Positions 1-8,058 of a stretch of 64,000 bases of DNA are shown one piece after another. The stretch is from Rubrimonas cliftonensis. Its GTDB lineage: Bacteria > Pseudomonadota > Alphaproteobacteria > Rhodobacterales > Rhodobacteraceae. A program made the translations under genes and the position numbers. Position 1 is the first letter of the stretch. Each line of letters begins with the position of its first letter. Location of the stretch: assembly GCF_900107585.1 (NCBI RefSeq), contig NZ_FNQM01000008.1, positions 62,001 to 126,000 on the forward strand. The letters are read 5' to 3'. The notes beneath the pieces are model-generated. The model saw only the letters and a list, made by a program, of their open reading frames with translations. It made no database searches and had not been told where the DNA came from.

Positions 1-1003
1 CGCCGCGGCCGTGGTGGTCGCCTCGCGCGACCCCGCCAGGGCGCGCGCCTTCGCCGCGTCGCTCGGCGTCGCGCGCGCCGTCGACAGCTACGAGGAGGCG
101 GTCGAGGCCGAGGTCGACGCCGTCTACGTCGCCACGCCGGTCCACCTGCGGCGCGCCCACGCGGCGCTGTGCCTGGCGCGCGGCCGCCCCGCGCTGCTGG
201 AAAAACCCTTCGCCGGCGCGGCCGCCGAGGCCGAGGCGATCGCGACGGCGGCGCGGGAGGCGGGCGTGTTCTGCATGGAGGGGATGTGGACGCGCTTCAC
301 GCCGCTGGCGCGCCGGCTTGCGGCCCTGCGCGAGGAGGGCGCGCTCGGCGCGGTGCGGCTTGTCGAGGGGGCGTTCTGCGTTGCCGAGCGGCCCGACCCC
401 GCCGGCTCGCTGTTTCGCGCGCAGGACGGCGGCGCGCTGCTGCACCGGGGCGTCTATCCGCTGTCGCTGGCGAGCATGCTGATGGGGCCGCCGGTCTCGG
501 CGACCGCGACGGCGACGCTGGGCGAGACCGGCGTCGACGAGGACTGCGCCGTTCTCGCCCGCCACGCGAACGGCGGGATCTCGGTCTCGCGCGCCAGTCT
601 GCGCGTGGACGCGCCGCTGGAGCTGCTGGCGGCCGGCGAGCGCGCCACGGCGCGGGTGTCGGCGCCGCTCTATCGGCCCAGCCGGATGCGGATCGCGAAG
701 ACGGCGCCGCGCAGGGGGATGGGGGGCGGCGGCGGGCGGCTCGAGAAGCTGCGCGAAAGCGGCCTCGCGCAGGGCCTCCTGCAGCGGCTCGCCGCGCTGC
801 GGCCCGAGCGGGGCGCGACCGTCTTCGCGCCCTTCGCCGGCAACGGTTACGGCCATCAGGCCGACGAGGTCCGCCGCTGCGTCGAGGCCGGGCTGACCGA
901 AAGCCCCGTGATGCCGCTCGCCGAGAGCGTCGCGATCATCGCCGCCATGGATCAGGCCCGGGCCGCCTGGGGCGGCGGGCGGGACGATCACTCGAAGCGG
1001 TAG
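1..1003 (+). CDS. Gfo/Idh/MocA-family oxidoreductase, 5' end cut by window
   Basis: A NAD(P)-dependent sugar oxidoreductase of the Gfo/Idh/MocA family. The reading frame is open from the first base and lacks the N-terminal GxGxxG Rossmann loop, so the gene begins upstream of the window. The visible part starts within the Rossmann fold (ASRDPARARAFA), followed by the family signature around EKPFAG, where the lysine is the conserved catalytic or cofactor-site residue. The C-terminal half is the usual alpha/beta substrate domain. It ends with TAG at 1001-1003 and overlaps the tail of the convergent outer-membrane gene by 16 bases. The context suggests modification of a sugar or sugar nucleotide for the neighbouring polysaccharide locus. 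The exact substrate cannot be read from the sequence. Confidence 0.85.
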   Translation, partial: AAAVVVASRDPARARAFAASLGVARAVDSYEEAVEAEVDAVYVATPVHLRRAHAALCLARGRPALLEKPFAGAAAEAEAIATAAREAGVFCMEGMWTRFTPLARRLAALREEGALGAVRLVEGAFCVAERPDPAGSLFRAQDGGALLHRGVYPLSLASMLMGPPVSATATATLGETGVDEDCAVLARHANGGISVSRASLRVDAPLELLAAGERATARVSAPLYRPSRMRIAKTAPRRGMGGGGGRLEKLRESGLAQGLLQRLAALRPERGATVFAPFAGNGYGHQADEVRRCVEAGLTESPVMPLAESVAIIAAMDQARAAWGGGRDDHSKR

Positions 1004-2097
1004 GACAGCTGCAGGAACACCGCGTTGGACAGGATGTCCTCGTCCTCCTCGCGCGAGGCGCGGAAGGTGTAGCCGAGCCGCGTCGACCAGTCCGCCGTCA
1101 GCGCGTAGCGGAACGACGGCGTGAGCGAGAGGGTCTGACGGTCTTCCGCGTCGCCGCCGAACACCGAGGAGCGCACCGTGGCGCGCCCGGCCAGCGACAG
1201 CGAGGCGCGCTGGGTCAGCTCGCGGTTGACGGCCACGCCGAGCGCGGAGACCGTCGCCACCTCGCCGTCCGAGCCCTGGTCGACGTCCTGGGAGAGCGAC
1301 GCCTCCACCGACCCGCGTTCGCCGGCGTAGGAGAAGGTGAGGCCGCCGACGACGCCGGGCGTCACGTCTTCGCCGTCGCCGCTGGTGAGCGATGCGCCGA
1401 GATTGCCGCCCAGGACGATCCGCTCCGTCGCGAGGTGGTCGAAGCCGAAGCGCAGCGAGAGCGACTGGCTCGCGCCGCTGTCGTCGGACTCGAACAGCCG
1501 CGCGCCGAGGGAACTGGTCAGCGTCGTCGCCTGCGTCGCGGCCCGGCGCAGCCCCAGATCGGCCCCGAAGGTCGTGTTGTTCGAAAGGTTGACCGTGTCC
1601 TCGGTGAAGATGCGGCCCCGCGCGAGCAGCCCGGCGGTCAGGCTATGCCGCGGATCGAGCAGCAGGCTGCCGTTCACCGCGCCGGAGACGTCGACCTGAA
1701 GCGCGTTCGCGCTGGTGGCGCCGCTGTCCTCGAACTGCGCGTCGCGCACGAAGTCGGGCGTCACGTTGAGGGAGGCCGCCAGGGTTCCGCGCCGGCCTCG
1801 GATATCGGCGCTGCTGCTCAGCCGCGGCAGCAGGGTGGGATCCTCGTCGTCGCCGACGCTGACGAAGCCGCGCACGCCGGGGGCGAAGATCACGGAGCCG
1901 CGCGGCGTCTCGGCGGCGAAGGAGAGCCCCAGATCGGTCACGGAGAAGGCGGCCGCGTCGCCGCCGTCGGCCTCGCGGTCGGGATTGTCCTCCAAGGTGA
2001 GCCGCTCGGAGAAGAAGCCGCTCACGCGCCAGTCCGCCGCACCCGGCGACGAGAGGGCGGCGAACGCCGCCGCGAGGGCGATGGTGCGCCCGTCCAC
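988..2097 (-). CDS. Outer-membrane beta-barrel protein of the exosortase/EPS locus
   Basis: 369 residues with a GTG start and a clear signal peptide (hydrophobic AAFAALSSPGAA before DWRVSG). The rest is alternating polar/hydrophobic beta strands with acidic turns, and it finishes with LQLSYRFE, close to the aromatic-ended C-terminal strand typical of outer-membrane barrels. It begins 7 bases after the stop of the Wza-like gene, so it is the last gene of the export operon. Barrels of this kind accompany exosortase-linked polysaccharide systems (the PEP-CTERM-associated outer-membrane protein group). Its role as a partner of the Wza-like protein in crossing the outer membrane is inferred from that context. 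Confidence 0.75.
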   Translation of the reverse strand: MDGRTIALAAAFAALSSPGAADWRVSGFFSERLTLEDNPDREADGGDAAAFSVTDLGLSFAAETPRGSVIFAPGVRGFVSVGDDEDPTLLPRLSSSADIRGRRGTLAASLNVTPDFVRDAQFEDSGATSANALQVDVSGAVNGSLLLDPRHSLTAGLLARGRIFTEDTVNLSNNTTFGADLGLRRAATQATTLTSSLGARLFESDDSGASQSLSLRFGFDHLATERIVLGGNLGASLTSGDGEDVTPGVVGGLTFSYAGERGSVEASLSQDVDQGSDGEVATVSALGVAVNRELTQRASLSLAGRATVRSSVFGGDAEDRQTLSLTPSFRYALTADWSTRLGYTFRASREEDEDILSNAVFLQLSYRFE

Positions 2098-2104
2098 GCG
2101 CCCG

Positions 2105-2689
2105 CTACTCGAACAGGCCGCGTTCGGGAACCACGATCACGTCCCCGTCGAAAAGCTGGATGAGGTTGATCGGAACCGCGCCGTCCTCGAGCACTTCGTA
2201 GTCGAACAGCAGCGCCGACTGCGCGCCGTCGACGTCGCGCCGCACCTGGATGCGATCGGTCGCCGCGAACACGCCCAGTCCGCCGGAGAGGGCCAGCGCC
2301 TGCAGGACGTCGATCGGCAGGGCGACGTCGTAGCGGCCGGGCCGCGCCACCTGGCCGATGACGTAGATCGCCGCCAGCGTCTCCTCGGCCAGCCCCTGCT
2401 GCGCGAGCGCGACGGTGACGGTCGGCGGCTCGACGAACTGCGCGGCGAGAGCGCGCCGGATGTCGGCCTGCAGCGCCTCGGGCGTGCGGTCGGCCGCGGG
2501 CAGCGTGCCCGCAAGCGGCATGGAGATCCGCCCGTCCGGCCGCACCAGCAAGGTGGAGTTGAGGCCGGGATCCTCGAGCACCGTCACCGTGAGGCGGTCG
2601 CCGAGGGCGATGCGATAGCTTCCGGTCTGCGCGGATGCGGCGACGGCGAGCGCCGTCGCGAAAATCGCCGCTAGAATCGTGCGCACCAT
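2105..2689 (-). CDS. Wza-like polysaccharide export protein (Poly_export/SLBB)
   Basis: 194 residues. The ATG at 2689 is preferred over an upstream ATG at 2779 because it follows AGAGAGG and opens directly into a signal peptide (MVRTILAAIFATALAVAASAQ). The mature protein begins with the Poly_export motif (YRIALGDRLTVTVLEDPGLN), followed by an SLBB-type domain (IYVIGQVARPGRYDV). It is shorter than the well-known E. coli Wza, which has additional SLBB repeats and a C-terminal helix. No lipobox cysteine is visible, so the protein may be soluble in the periplasm or rely on the adjacent barrel protein. It lies between the kinase and barrel genes and is expected to form the periplasmic/outer-membrane export conduit. 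Confidence 0.85.
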   Translation of the reverse strand: MVRTILAAIFATALAVAASAQTGSYRIALGDRLTVTVLEDPGLNSTLLVRPDGRISMPLAGTLPAADRTPEALQADIRRALAAQFVEPPTVTVALAQQGLAEETLAAIYVIGQVARPGRYDVALPIDVLQALALSGGLGVFAATDRIQVRRDVDGAQSALLFDYEVLEDGAVPINLIQLFDGDVIVVPERGLFE

Positions 2690-2800
2690 CGAACCTCTCT
2701 CACAGCCCACTTGAGGGTGAACGGCCACGGGCCTGACGTCCATGGAAAAATACATGCGTCCACCCTTCCGGTCCAGCATGCGTTTGGCCGGCCGGACGTC

Positions 2801-3634
2801 TCAGGCGTAACTGTTGTAGTAATCGCTCAGCTGCGCCTCCTCGGCGCGGTTGAGCAGGACGCCGAGCATCGGCAGCGTCTCGGGCAGCTGTCGCTCGCAT
2901 TCGAGGATCTGTTCCGCCGTCGTGCGGCCGCCCTGCGCGACCATCAGCACGCCGTCGATGTTGGGCGCAAACGCGCTGACGTCGTCGCAGACGAGCATCG
3001 GCGGCATGTCGAACAGCGTCAGATCCGGCTTGAGCGCGGCGTCCGCGGCGGCCAGCGTCTCCGCCGTGCGGCGGCTCTGCAGAACCTCGGCGCTGTCGCG
3101 CACGGTGTGCTCGTTGAGCGCCAGCGCCATGTTGTCGCCCACCCGCACGAGATGCTCCTCGGTCGTCGTCGCGCCGGAGAGCCAGTCCTCAAGGCGCCGC
3201 CCTTTCCTGACGCCGAGCTTGGTCGAGAGGCTCGGCGCGCGCAGATCCATGTCCACGAGCAGCACGCTGCTGTCGGCGCGCCGCGCGAGGCTGAAGGCGA
3301 GGTTCAGCGACACGAAGGATTTGCCGCATCCCTTCGTCGGCGAGGTGACGCCGATGCGCCGCCTGGGGCTGTCCTTCAGCGCCCCGGTCAGCTTGGTTCG
3401 GAGCATGTCGAAAGCCATGTAGGCGGGGTTGTTGCGGTCCAGCGTGATGATCCGCTCCCTGTCGAGGCGGCCGTGGTCGATCTCAAGGCTCGGCAGCGCC
3501 AGCCAGCCGGCGGGGTCCGGTCGCGCCGGCGCGGCGGCGGGGCGACCGCCCGCCGACCCGCCCGCCGGCCTGCCTCCGGCGGCCTCACGCTCTCGCCGGG
3601 CGCGCTCGATCGCCTCTTTCAGCCTCTCGACCAT
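2801..3634 (-). CDS. BY-kinase (CpsD/Wzc-CD-like tyrosine autokinase)
   Basis: 277-residue cytoplasmic P-loop kinase of the bacterial tyrosine kinase group. A basic, Gly/Pro-rich N-terminal segment precedes a Walker A at about residues 98-106 (SPTKGCGKS), the Walker A' motif at about 124-132 (VLLVDMDLR) and a Walker B-like LFDMPP near 207. The C-terminus ends in a short tyrosine cluster (YYNSYA), the expected autophosphorylation tail. The second P-loop glycine context is GCGKS rather than the more common GEGKT. It lies downstream of the Wzz/GumC-like gene, which supplies the activating membrane domain. The phosphorylation cycle probably controls polymer length and export. No dedicated phosphatase gene is visible nearby. 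Confidence 0.88.
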   Translation of the reverse strand: MVERLKEAIERARREREAAGGRPAGGSAGGRPAAAPARPDPAGWLALPSLEIDHGRLDRERIITLDRNNPAYMAFDMLRTKLTGALKDSPRRRIGVTSPTKGCGKSFVSLNLAFSLARRADSSVLLVDMDLRAPSLSTKLGVRKGRRLEDWLSGATTTEEHLVRVGDNMALALNEHTVRDSAEVLQSRRTAETLAAADAALKPDLTLFDMPPMLVCDDVSAFAPNIDGVLMVAQGGRTTAEQILECERQLPETLPMLGVLLNRAEEAQLSDYYNSYA

Positions 3635-3692
3635 GCCCTGAGTCCTCCCCCCGCGCCCGCCATCCGCGACCTGTCCCGAGGCCGCGGCGTCC

Positions 3693-5300
3693 TCAGATAA
3701 TGCCCAGCAAAGTCATGATCCTGGTAAGCCCGCTGGCGTCCATCAGCTTCTCCGCCAGAAGCGGCAGGGGAAGATACAGCTGGTCGATCGCGTAGAGCGC
3801 CGCGGCGCCGCCGAGCAGCGTCGCCGCGGCGCCTCCGCGCCAGCGCCACCGCCGCAGCGTGGTTTCGCGCGCCGCCGAAACATAGGGAATCACCGCGATC
3901 GGCGCCATCTCCAGCCGCCGTTCGACATCGCGCGCCGTACGCAGGCTGCGGTTCAGCAGTTCGAAGAGCAGCATCAGGCCGACGCCGAGCGCGTTGCCGG
4001 CCACGAAGCCCGCCGCGGCGATCAGCGGCCGGTTGGGCGACACCGGCGCGTCGGGGGTCAGCGCCTGCTCGATCACCTCGAAGCGCTCCGCCTGGCGGTT
4101 GGCCTCCAGTCGCTCGCCGACTTCGGCCTCGCCGCGCTTCAGCACGGCCTGCTGATGCTGGAGCTCCAGAGTAAGGTACTGGCGCTGAAGGCTGTTCAGC
4201 TCGATCTCGACCGCTGGCGTCTTCTCGATCGAGTCGACCAGCTTGGCGCGGCGCGCCTCCTCGGTCTCTCTCTGGCGGTCGAGCAGCGTGATCTGCGCCT
4301 CGACGGCCTGGAGTTCGCGTTCGACGCCGCTCGCCGTGCGGTCCCTCTCCGCCTCGGCGTCGGCGACGCCCTGCTCCGCCGTCTGCGCCGCGTCGCCGGC
4401 TATCGAGACCTCCAGCGCGCGGATGCGCGCGGTGAGGGAGCGGATTGTCGGATGGGTCGCGGCGTAGAGGCTGGCCTGCTGGGCGAGGGCCGAGCGCAGC
4501 CGCTGCAACTCCTGCTCCTCGAGCGTGAGCGACCCCGAGCCGACCGAAACGGCGCCGTTCGCGATGGCGTTGACAAGGGCGCGGCGCCGCTCCTCGAGGG
4601 CGACGCGCTGCCGCTCGCGCTCGAAGGCGCGCAGGTCGAGGTTGGCGAGCTCGGTGCGGCGGAACTCGAGGCTGTCGGGCAGCGCGAACTCGTTGGCGTT
4701 CTTGAACGCCGCGATGCGCTCCTCCATGGCGGTCATCTCGCCGCTCAGCCGCTCGGCCTCGCGGGTGAAGAAGGTCAGCGTGCCCTGCGCCTGCTCGTTG
4801 CGCTGGCGGATGTTCTGCTCCAGCACCATCGAGACGAGCTCGTTGGCGATGCGCGAGGTCAGCTGCGGCCGGTCGGCGGTGAAGGTGATGCCGATGGTCG
4901 CGACCGACACCGGCCCGCGGCCGCGGTTCTCGGCGGCGAGCACCGTGCTGTTGATGTCGGTCGCCTCGCGCATCGCCGCCACGACGTCGGACGGCGACAT
5001 CGTTTCGCGCCCTTCGAAGACGTTGAAGCGCTCGGCGAGGTCGAGCAGGTTGTCGCGCGCCATGAGACGCTGCTCGATGAGCTGGATGCGCTCCGACGGG
5101 TCGGACGTCACCGTAGACCGCGCCAGGTCGGAGGGGATCTGCTGCGATTCCACCAGGATCCGCGCCGTCGAGCGATAGGTCGCCGGCAGCGCCAGCGCCA
5201 CCATGACGCTGAGCGTGGTGCACAGCCCCACCGCGGCGACGTACCAGTACCAGCGTCTGCGAATGACGCCGATCACGTCGTTGATCGTGATTCCCTCCAT
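3693..5300 (-). CDS. Wzz/GumC-type chain-length determinant
   Basis: 535-residue inner-membrane polysaccharide co-polymerase. An N-terminal membrane segment (about residues 18-37, WYVAAVGLCTTLSVMVALAL) follows a short cytoplasmic Wzz motif. It is followed by a long periplasmic region rich in heptad-like helices (about 130-400, with repeated EL, QR and LDRQRETEEARR stretches) and a second membrane segment near 430-450. A third hydrophobic stretch lies near residues 490-510. The length and coiled coil match the exosortase-associated (EpsF/GumC) subgroup. It has no kinase domain of its own; the separate BY-kinase is encoded directly downstream. It starts 18 bases after the end of the AAA ATPase gene, so the two are probably co-transcribed. 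Confidence 0.88.
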   Translation of the reverse strand: MEGITINDVIGVIRRRWYWYVAAVGLCTTLSVMVALALPATYRSTARILVESQQIPSDLARSTVTSDPSERIQLIEQRLMARDNLLDLAERFNVFEGRETMSPSDVVAAMREATDINSTVLAAENRGRGPVSVATIGITFTADRPQLTSRIANELVSMVLEQNIRQRNEQAQGTLTFFTREAERLSGEMTAMEERIAAFKNANEFALPDSLEFRRTELANLDLRAFERERQRVALEERRRALVNAIANGAVSVGSGSLTLEEQELQRLRSALAQQASLYAATHPTIRSLTARIRALEVSIAGDAAQTAEQGVADAEAERDRTASGVERELQAVEAQITLLDRQRETEEARRAKLVDSIEKTPAVEIELNSLQRQYLTLELQHQQAVLKRGEAEVGERLEANRQAERFEVIEQALTPDAPVSPNRPLIAAAGFVAGNALGVGLMLLFELLNRSLRTARDVERRLEMAPIAVIPYVSAARETTLRRWRWRGGAAATLLGGAAALYAIDQLYLPLPLLAEKLMDASGLTRIMTLLGII

Positions 5301-5318
5301 GCCGCGCTCCGTTACGCC

Positions 5319-6182
5319 TCAGCCGGTGCCCTTGACCAGCGTGGGCGTCTTATCCAGGGGTTTGAACTGGCTGTAGAGGCCGCGCTGATGGGCGCCGGCG
5401 AGGAACTCCCGCAGCAGCGTCTCGTCGATCACGCGCTGCTCGGTGGCGAAGCCGTATACGAGGCAGAGGTCGCACAGGCTGTTGACGATGCGCGGCACGC
5501 CGCGGCACGCCTCGTGCACGAGTTTGCAGGTGTGCGGAAGGAACACCCGCCACGCCGCGCCGGCGAGCTCCATGCGGTGATGGATGTAGGCCTCGACCTC
5601 CTCGGCGCTGAGCGGTTCGAGGTGGAAGTCGGCCGTGACCCGCTGTCGGAACTGCGTCAGCTCGGGGCGTTCGATCAGGTCGCGCAGCTGCGGCTGTCCC
5701 ACGAGCACGAGCTGGAGCAGCTCGTCGCCCTCCGAGTTCATGTTCGACAGCATCCGAAGTTCTTCGAGCAGATCCACGCTCAGATTCTGCGCCTCGTCGA
5801 AGATCAGGACGACCCGGCGGCCCCTCGCGTAGGTGTCGACGACGATATCCTGGAACCGGCGAAAGAGCGTCACATAGCCGTCGTCGCCGGGGCGCTCGTC
5901 CAGCGCCATCAGCACCCACTGCAGCAGGTCGCCGCGGCCCGGCTGCATGTTGGAGACGAGGCCGAGTCGAACGTCCTCGCCCGCCTCCCGCAGCAACTGG
6001 CGGATGAGGGTGGTCTTGCCTGCGCCAATCTCGCCCGTCACGACCGTGATCGGCGCGCGCGACATCAGGCCGTAGCGCAGCATGGTGATGCCCATGGTGT
6101 GCGCTTCGGACCAGTACATGAAGCTCGGGTCGGGAAGGGTCGAGAACGGTCTGTGCCGCAGGCGATAGAACTCCTCGTACAT
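5319..6182 (-). CDS. Exosortase-system AAA ATPase (ExeA/GspA-like)
   Basis: 287 residues from the ATG at 6182, chosen because the family begins MYEEFYxLxxxPF and GAGAGGG stands just upstream. A longer in-frame start would run into the operator dyad. Walker A is at about residues 50-58 (GEIGAGKTT) and Walker B is VLIFDEAQ, followed by sensor and lid regions (LVGQPQLRDLI, FHLEPLSAEEVEAYIHHRM). This is the domain plan of the ATPase that accompanies XrtA/EPS loci (PEP-CTERM/exosortase-associated ATPase) and of ExeA. It is the first gene of the operon that continues with Wzz, kinase, Wza and barrel genes. It probably energises assembly or acts as a regulatory ATPase; the exact partner is not known. 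Confidence 0.88.
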   Translation of the reverse strand: MYEEFYRLRHRPFSTLPDPSFMYWSEAHTMGITMLRYGLMSRAPITVVTGEIGAGKTTLIRQLLREAGEDVRLGLVSNMQPGRGDLLQWVLMALDERPGDDGYVTLFRRFQDIVVDTYARGRRVVLIFDEAQNLSVDLLEELRMLSNMNSEGDELLQLVLVGQPQLRDLIERPELTQFRQRVTADFHLEPLSAEEVEAYIHHRMELAGAAWRVFLPHTCKLVHEACRGVPRIVNSLCDLCLVYGFATEQRVIDETLLREFLAGAHQRGLYSQFKPLDKTPTLVKGTG

Positions 6183-6209
6183 TTCGCCACCCTCTCGCTC
6201 GAACGCGGT

Positions 6210-6233
6210 TCGCGCAGTTCGGGAACTGCGCGA
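6210..6233. promoter_or_regulatory. 24-bp perfect dyad, candidate operator in export-operon leader
   Basis: TCGCGCAGTTC, two G bases, then GAACTGCGCGA: 11-base arms with no mismatch. It lies between the putative promoter (-10 near 6254-6259 on the minus strand) and the ATPase start at 6182, so it could bind a dimeric repressor and also fold as a hairpin in the leader RNA. A third copy of the same half-site is found at 6272-6282. Function is inferred from position and symmetry. Confidence 0.6.
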
Positions 6234-6253
6234 CACACAAACCCCTTGGCTAT

Positions 6254-6259
6254 AATATA
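6254..6259 (-). promoter_or_regulatory. Candidate -10 element for the export operon
   Basis: On the minus strand this AT-rich island reads TATATT, inside ATATATTATAG, an island that stands out sharply in a >70% GC window. It lies about 70 bases upstream of the ATPase start. No good -35 hexamer is visible; the region where one would fall (about 6275-6282) coincides with the third operator half-site. Confidence 0.45.
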
Positions 6260-6271
6260 TCGTTGCTTGCG

Positions 6272-6282
6272 TCGCGCAGTTC
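6272..6282 (+). promoter_or_regulatory. Third copy of the 11-bp operator half-site
   Basis: TCGCGCAGTTC, identical to the left arm of the dyad at 6210-6233, sits about 55 bases from the dyad centre and overlaps the expected -35 position of the minus-strand promoter. The single half-site plus full dyad flanking a promoter is a typical repressor layout (inference). Confidence 0.5.
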
Positions 6283-6302
6283 CAGCCGTCCGGGCGCGAA
6301 GT

Positions 6303-7895
6303 TCAGGGAATGAATGCTGACAGCCGCGGCAGCATCGCCTGCATGAACTGCTGCAGCCGCGCGTCGCCGAGAGCCTCGTCCTCCCCGGGCTCAAGCGGCG
6401 TGATCAGCCGCACCAGGCCGCCATCCGTCCGGCCGGTGGTGAGCGAGTCGAGCACCGTGATCGCCTTCACGGCATAGTCGCTGGTGAGGCGCTGACCTCG
6501 CTGCTCGAACCAGAAATAGACCAGCTGTCTGTTCAGGCCCTTCTGAATCATGGCGCGGTTGACCTCGAACGGCGCCGCTCCGTCGACCGCCACTTCGAGC
6601 TGCCTCCAGCGCGACACCTCCCACCCGCCGGCGGGGATGCACACTTCCGGAGAGTGGATGCCGTTGCCCTCCGTCTGCTTGTGGTAGTAGGCGACGAACA
6701 TGTCAACAGAAGCGCCGCTGACCTCGGAGACGTATCCGGCCGAGTGGTAGTCGTCGGCGCCGAGCACGCGCTCGATCTCCGGCTCCAGCAGCCGCGGCGC
6801 GCCGCGCCATTCCTCGATGACGCGGGGGAAGAAGACCAGCAGCTCCCGGTCGGGACGGACGATCTCGCGCTCGGGGGCCGCCGCCCAGCCGACCGCCGCC
6901 GCGCTCGTCAGGGCTGCGGCGGCGATCAGCGCGGCCGAGGGGACCACGTCGAGCACCCGCCGGGCCTGGACGCCGAGACCCTCGAACTCGACGTCGAGCG
7001 TCTCCGAGAGCCGCTTCGGCCGCCTCGTCAGCTGTTGCAGCAGCATCGCTTCCAGGAAGAGGATCACGATGCAGGCGACGAAGATGATCCAGCCTTCGAA
7101 GGTGTGCAGGAACCCCTCGGCGTGCTCGATGCCGAAATAGTTGACGAGCACGCCGATCATGCCGATGCGGAACGAGTTCATCATCACCGTGATCGGCGCG
7201 GCCGAGGCGAGCAGGACGATCTTGTGCCACACCGGGCCCTGGTAGAGGACCGCGAAGACGTAGGAGAAGCTGAGCATCGGAAAGAGATAGCGCAGGCCGC
7301 TGCACGCTTCCGCGACCTGAAGCTTGTAGAGGCCCAGATCGATGATGTTGCCGTCGAGGTAGACGGGGATGCCGATGGCCTGGATCAGCGCCACGCCAAT
7401 CTGCGAGGACACGGCCTGAAGCCCCACCGAAACCTGCCAGTAGACGAACTGCGGCAGCGGCAGCATGAACACCAGATGCAGGATGGCCGGCCAGAAGATC
7501 GCGCCGCGGCGCAGCCCGAAGCTGATGAGCACCAGCCCTGCGATCCAGACCATGAAGCCGTAGGTCGTGATGTCCGGAATGCGCACGAGGTTGCCCAGCA
7601 GCCCCATCAGCAGTCCGAGCGCCAGCACGGCCACGCCGGGCCAACGATCCGTCACCGGCCTGTCCACCGGCGGCGCGGCGCGCATCTCGCGCAGGAAAAG
7701 GAACGTCGAGATCAGCGGGATGATCGGGCCGTGACTGTATTCGGGCACCGACCACGCGTCGACCAGCGAGACGAGGCCGCTCCAGAACACCACGCCCCCG
7801 GCCGCGAAGGCCGCGGCCAGCCATAACGCTCCCAGCGGAGCGGACCTGAGCGACAGGTGCGACGACGTCGACTTCGGATCAGTAGCAATCGCCAA
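6303..7895 (-). CDS. xrtD: Exosortase fused to EpsI domain (XrtD type)
   Basis: 530-residue membrane protein. The TTG at 7895 is taken as the start because GGAGAA lies 7 bases upstream and no ATG or GTG suits; the frame is open further upstream but would overlap the divergent promoter region. Residues about 15-290 hold multiple membrane helices with the exosortase triad: Cys198 in AEACSGLR, Arg243 in NSFRIG and His264 in EGFLHTFEG. The C-terminal half is an EpsI/DUF3485 domain (YYHKQTEGNGIHSPEVCIP). Fusion of both is characteristic of the XrtD (VPLPA-CTERM) group from Rhodobacterales, which cleaves sorting-signal proteins. No protein with a VPLPA-type C-terminal signal was found in this window, so its substrates must be encoded elsewhere. 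The five export genes follow on the same strand. Confidence 0.85.
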   Translation of the reverse strand: MAIATDPKSTSSHLSLRSAPLGALWLAAAFAAGGVVFWSGLVSLVDAWSVPEYSHGPIIPLISTFLFLREMRAAPPVDRPVTDRWPGVAVLALGLLMGLLGNLVRIPDITTYGFMVWIAGLVLISFGLRRGAIFWPAILHLVFMLPLPQFVYWQVSVGLQAVSSQIGVALIQAIGIPVYLDGNIIDLGLYKLQVAEACSGLRYLFPMLSFSYVFAVLYQGPVWHKIVLLASAAPITVMMNSFRIGMIGVLVNYFGIEHAEGFLHTFEGWIIFVACIVILFLEAMLLQQLTRRPKRLSETLDVEFEGLGVQARRVLDVVPSAALIAAAALTSAAAVGWAAAPEREIVRPDRELLVFFPRVIEEWRGAPRLLEPEIERVLGADDYHSAGYVSEVSGASVDMFVAYYHKQTEGNGIHSPEVCIPAGGWEVSRWRQLEVAVDGAAPFEVNRAMIQKGLNRQLVYFWFEQRGQRLTSDYAVKAITVLDSLTTGRTDGGLVRLITPLEPGEDEALGDARLQQFMQAMLPRLSAFIP

Positions 7896-7962
7896 AACAC
7901 GCTTCTCCAGACAGATCGACCAGACGGCCAAGTCGCCGCGGCGGCGTTTAACACATAAGCAG

Positions 7963-7979
7963 TCGGAAATCCTTTCCGA
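7963..7979. promoter_or_regulatory. 17-bp dyad in divergent promoter region
   Basis: TCGGAAA-TCC-TTTCCGA, perfect 7-base arms with a 3-base centre. It sits between the divergent xrtD-like gene (start 7895) and glycosyltransferase gene (start 8059), a natural place for a shared operator. The regulator is unknown. Confidence 0.4.
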
Positions 7980-8058
7980 AAACGTTATCGAGTGTGAGCG
8001 TAGACGCTTGCCTGCGAATGCACTAGCGACGCCTTCGAGGCAGCAATCGGGGAGACTG

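Noticed and set aside
2690-2800. Imperfect dyad around GACGTCCATG/CATGCGTCC between kinase and Wza genes as an operator or terminator
   Set aside because: The arms are interrupted by several mismatches, and the genes are in one likely transcript.
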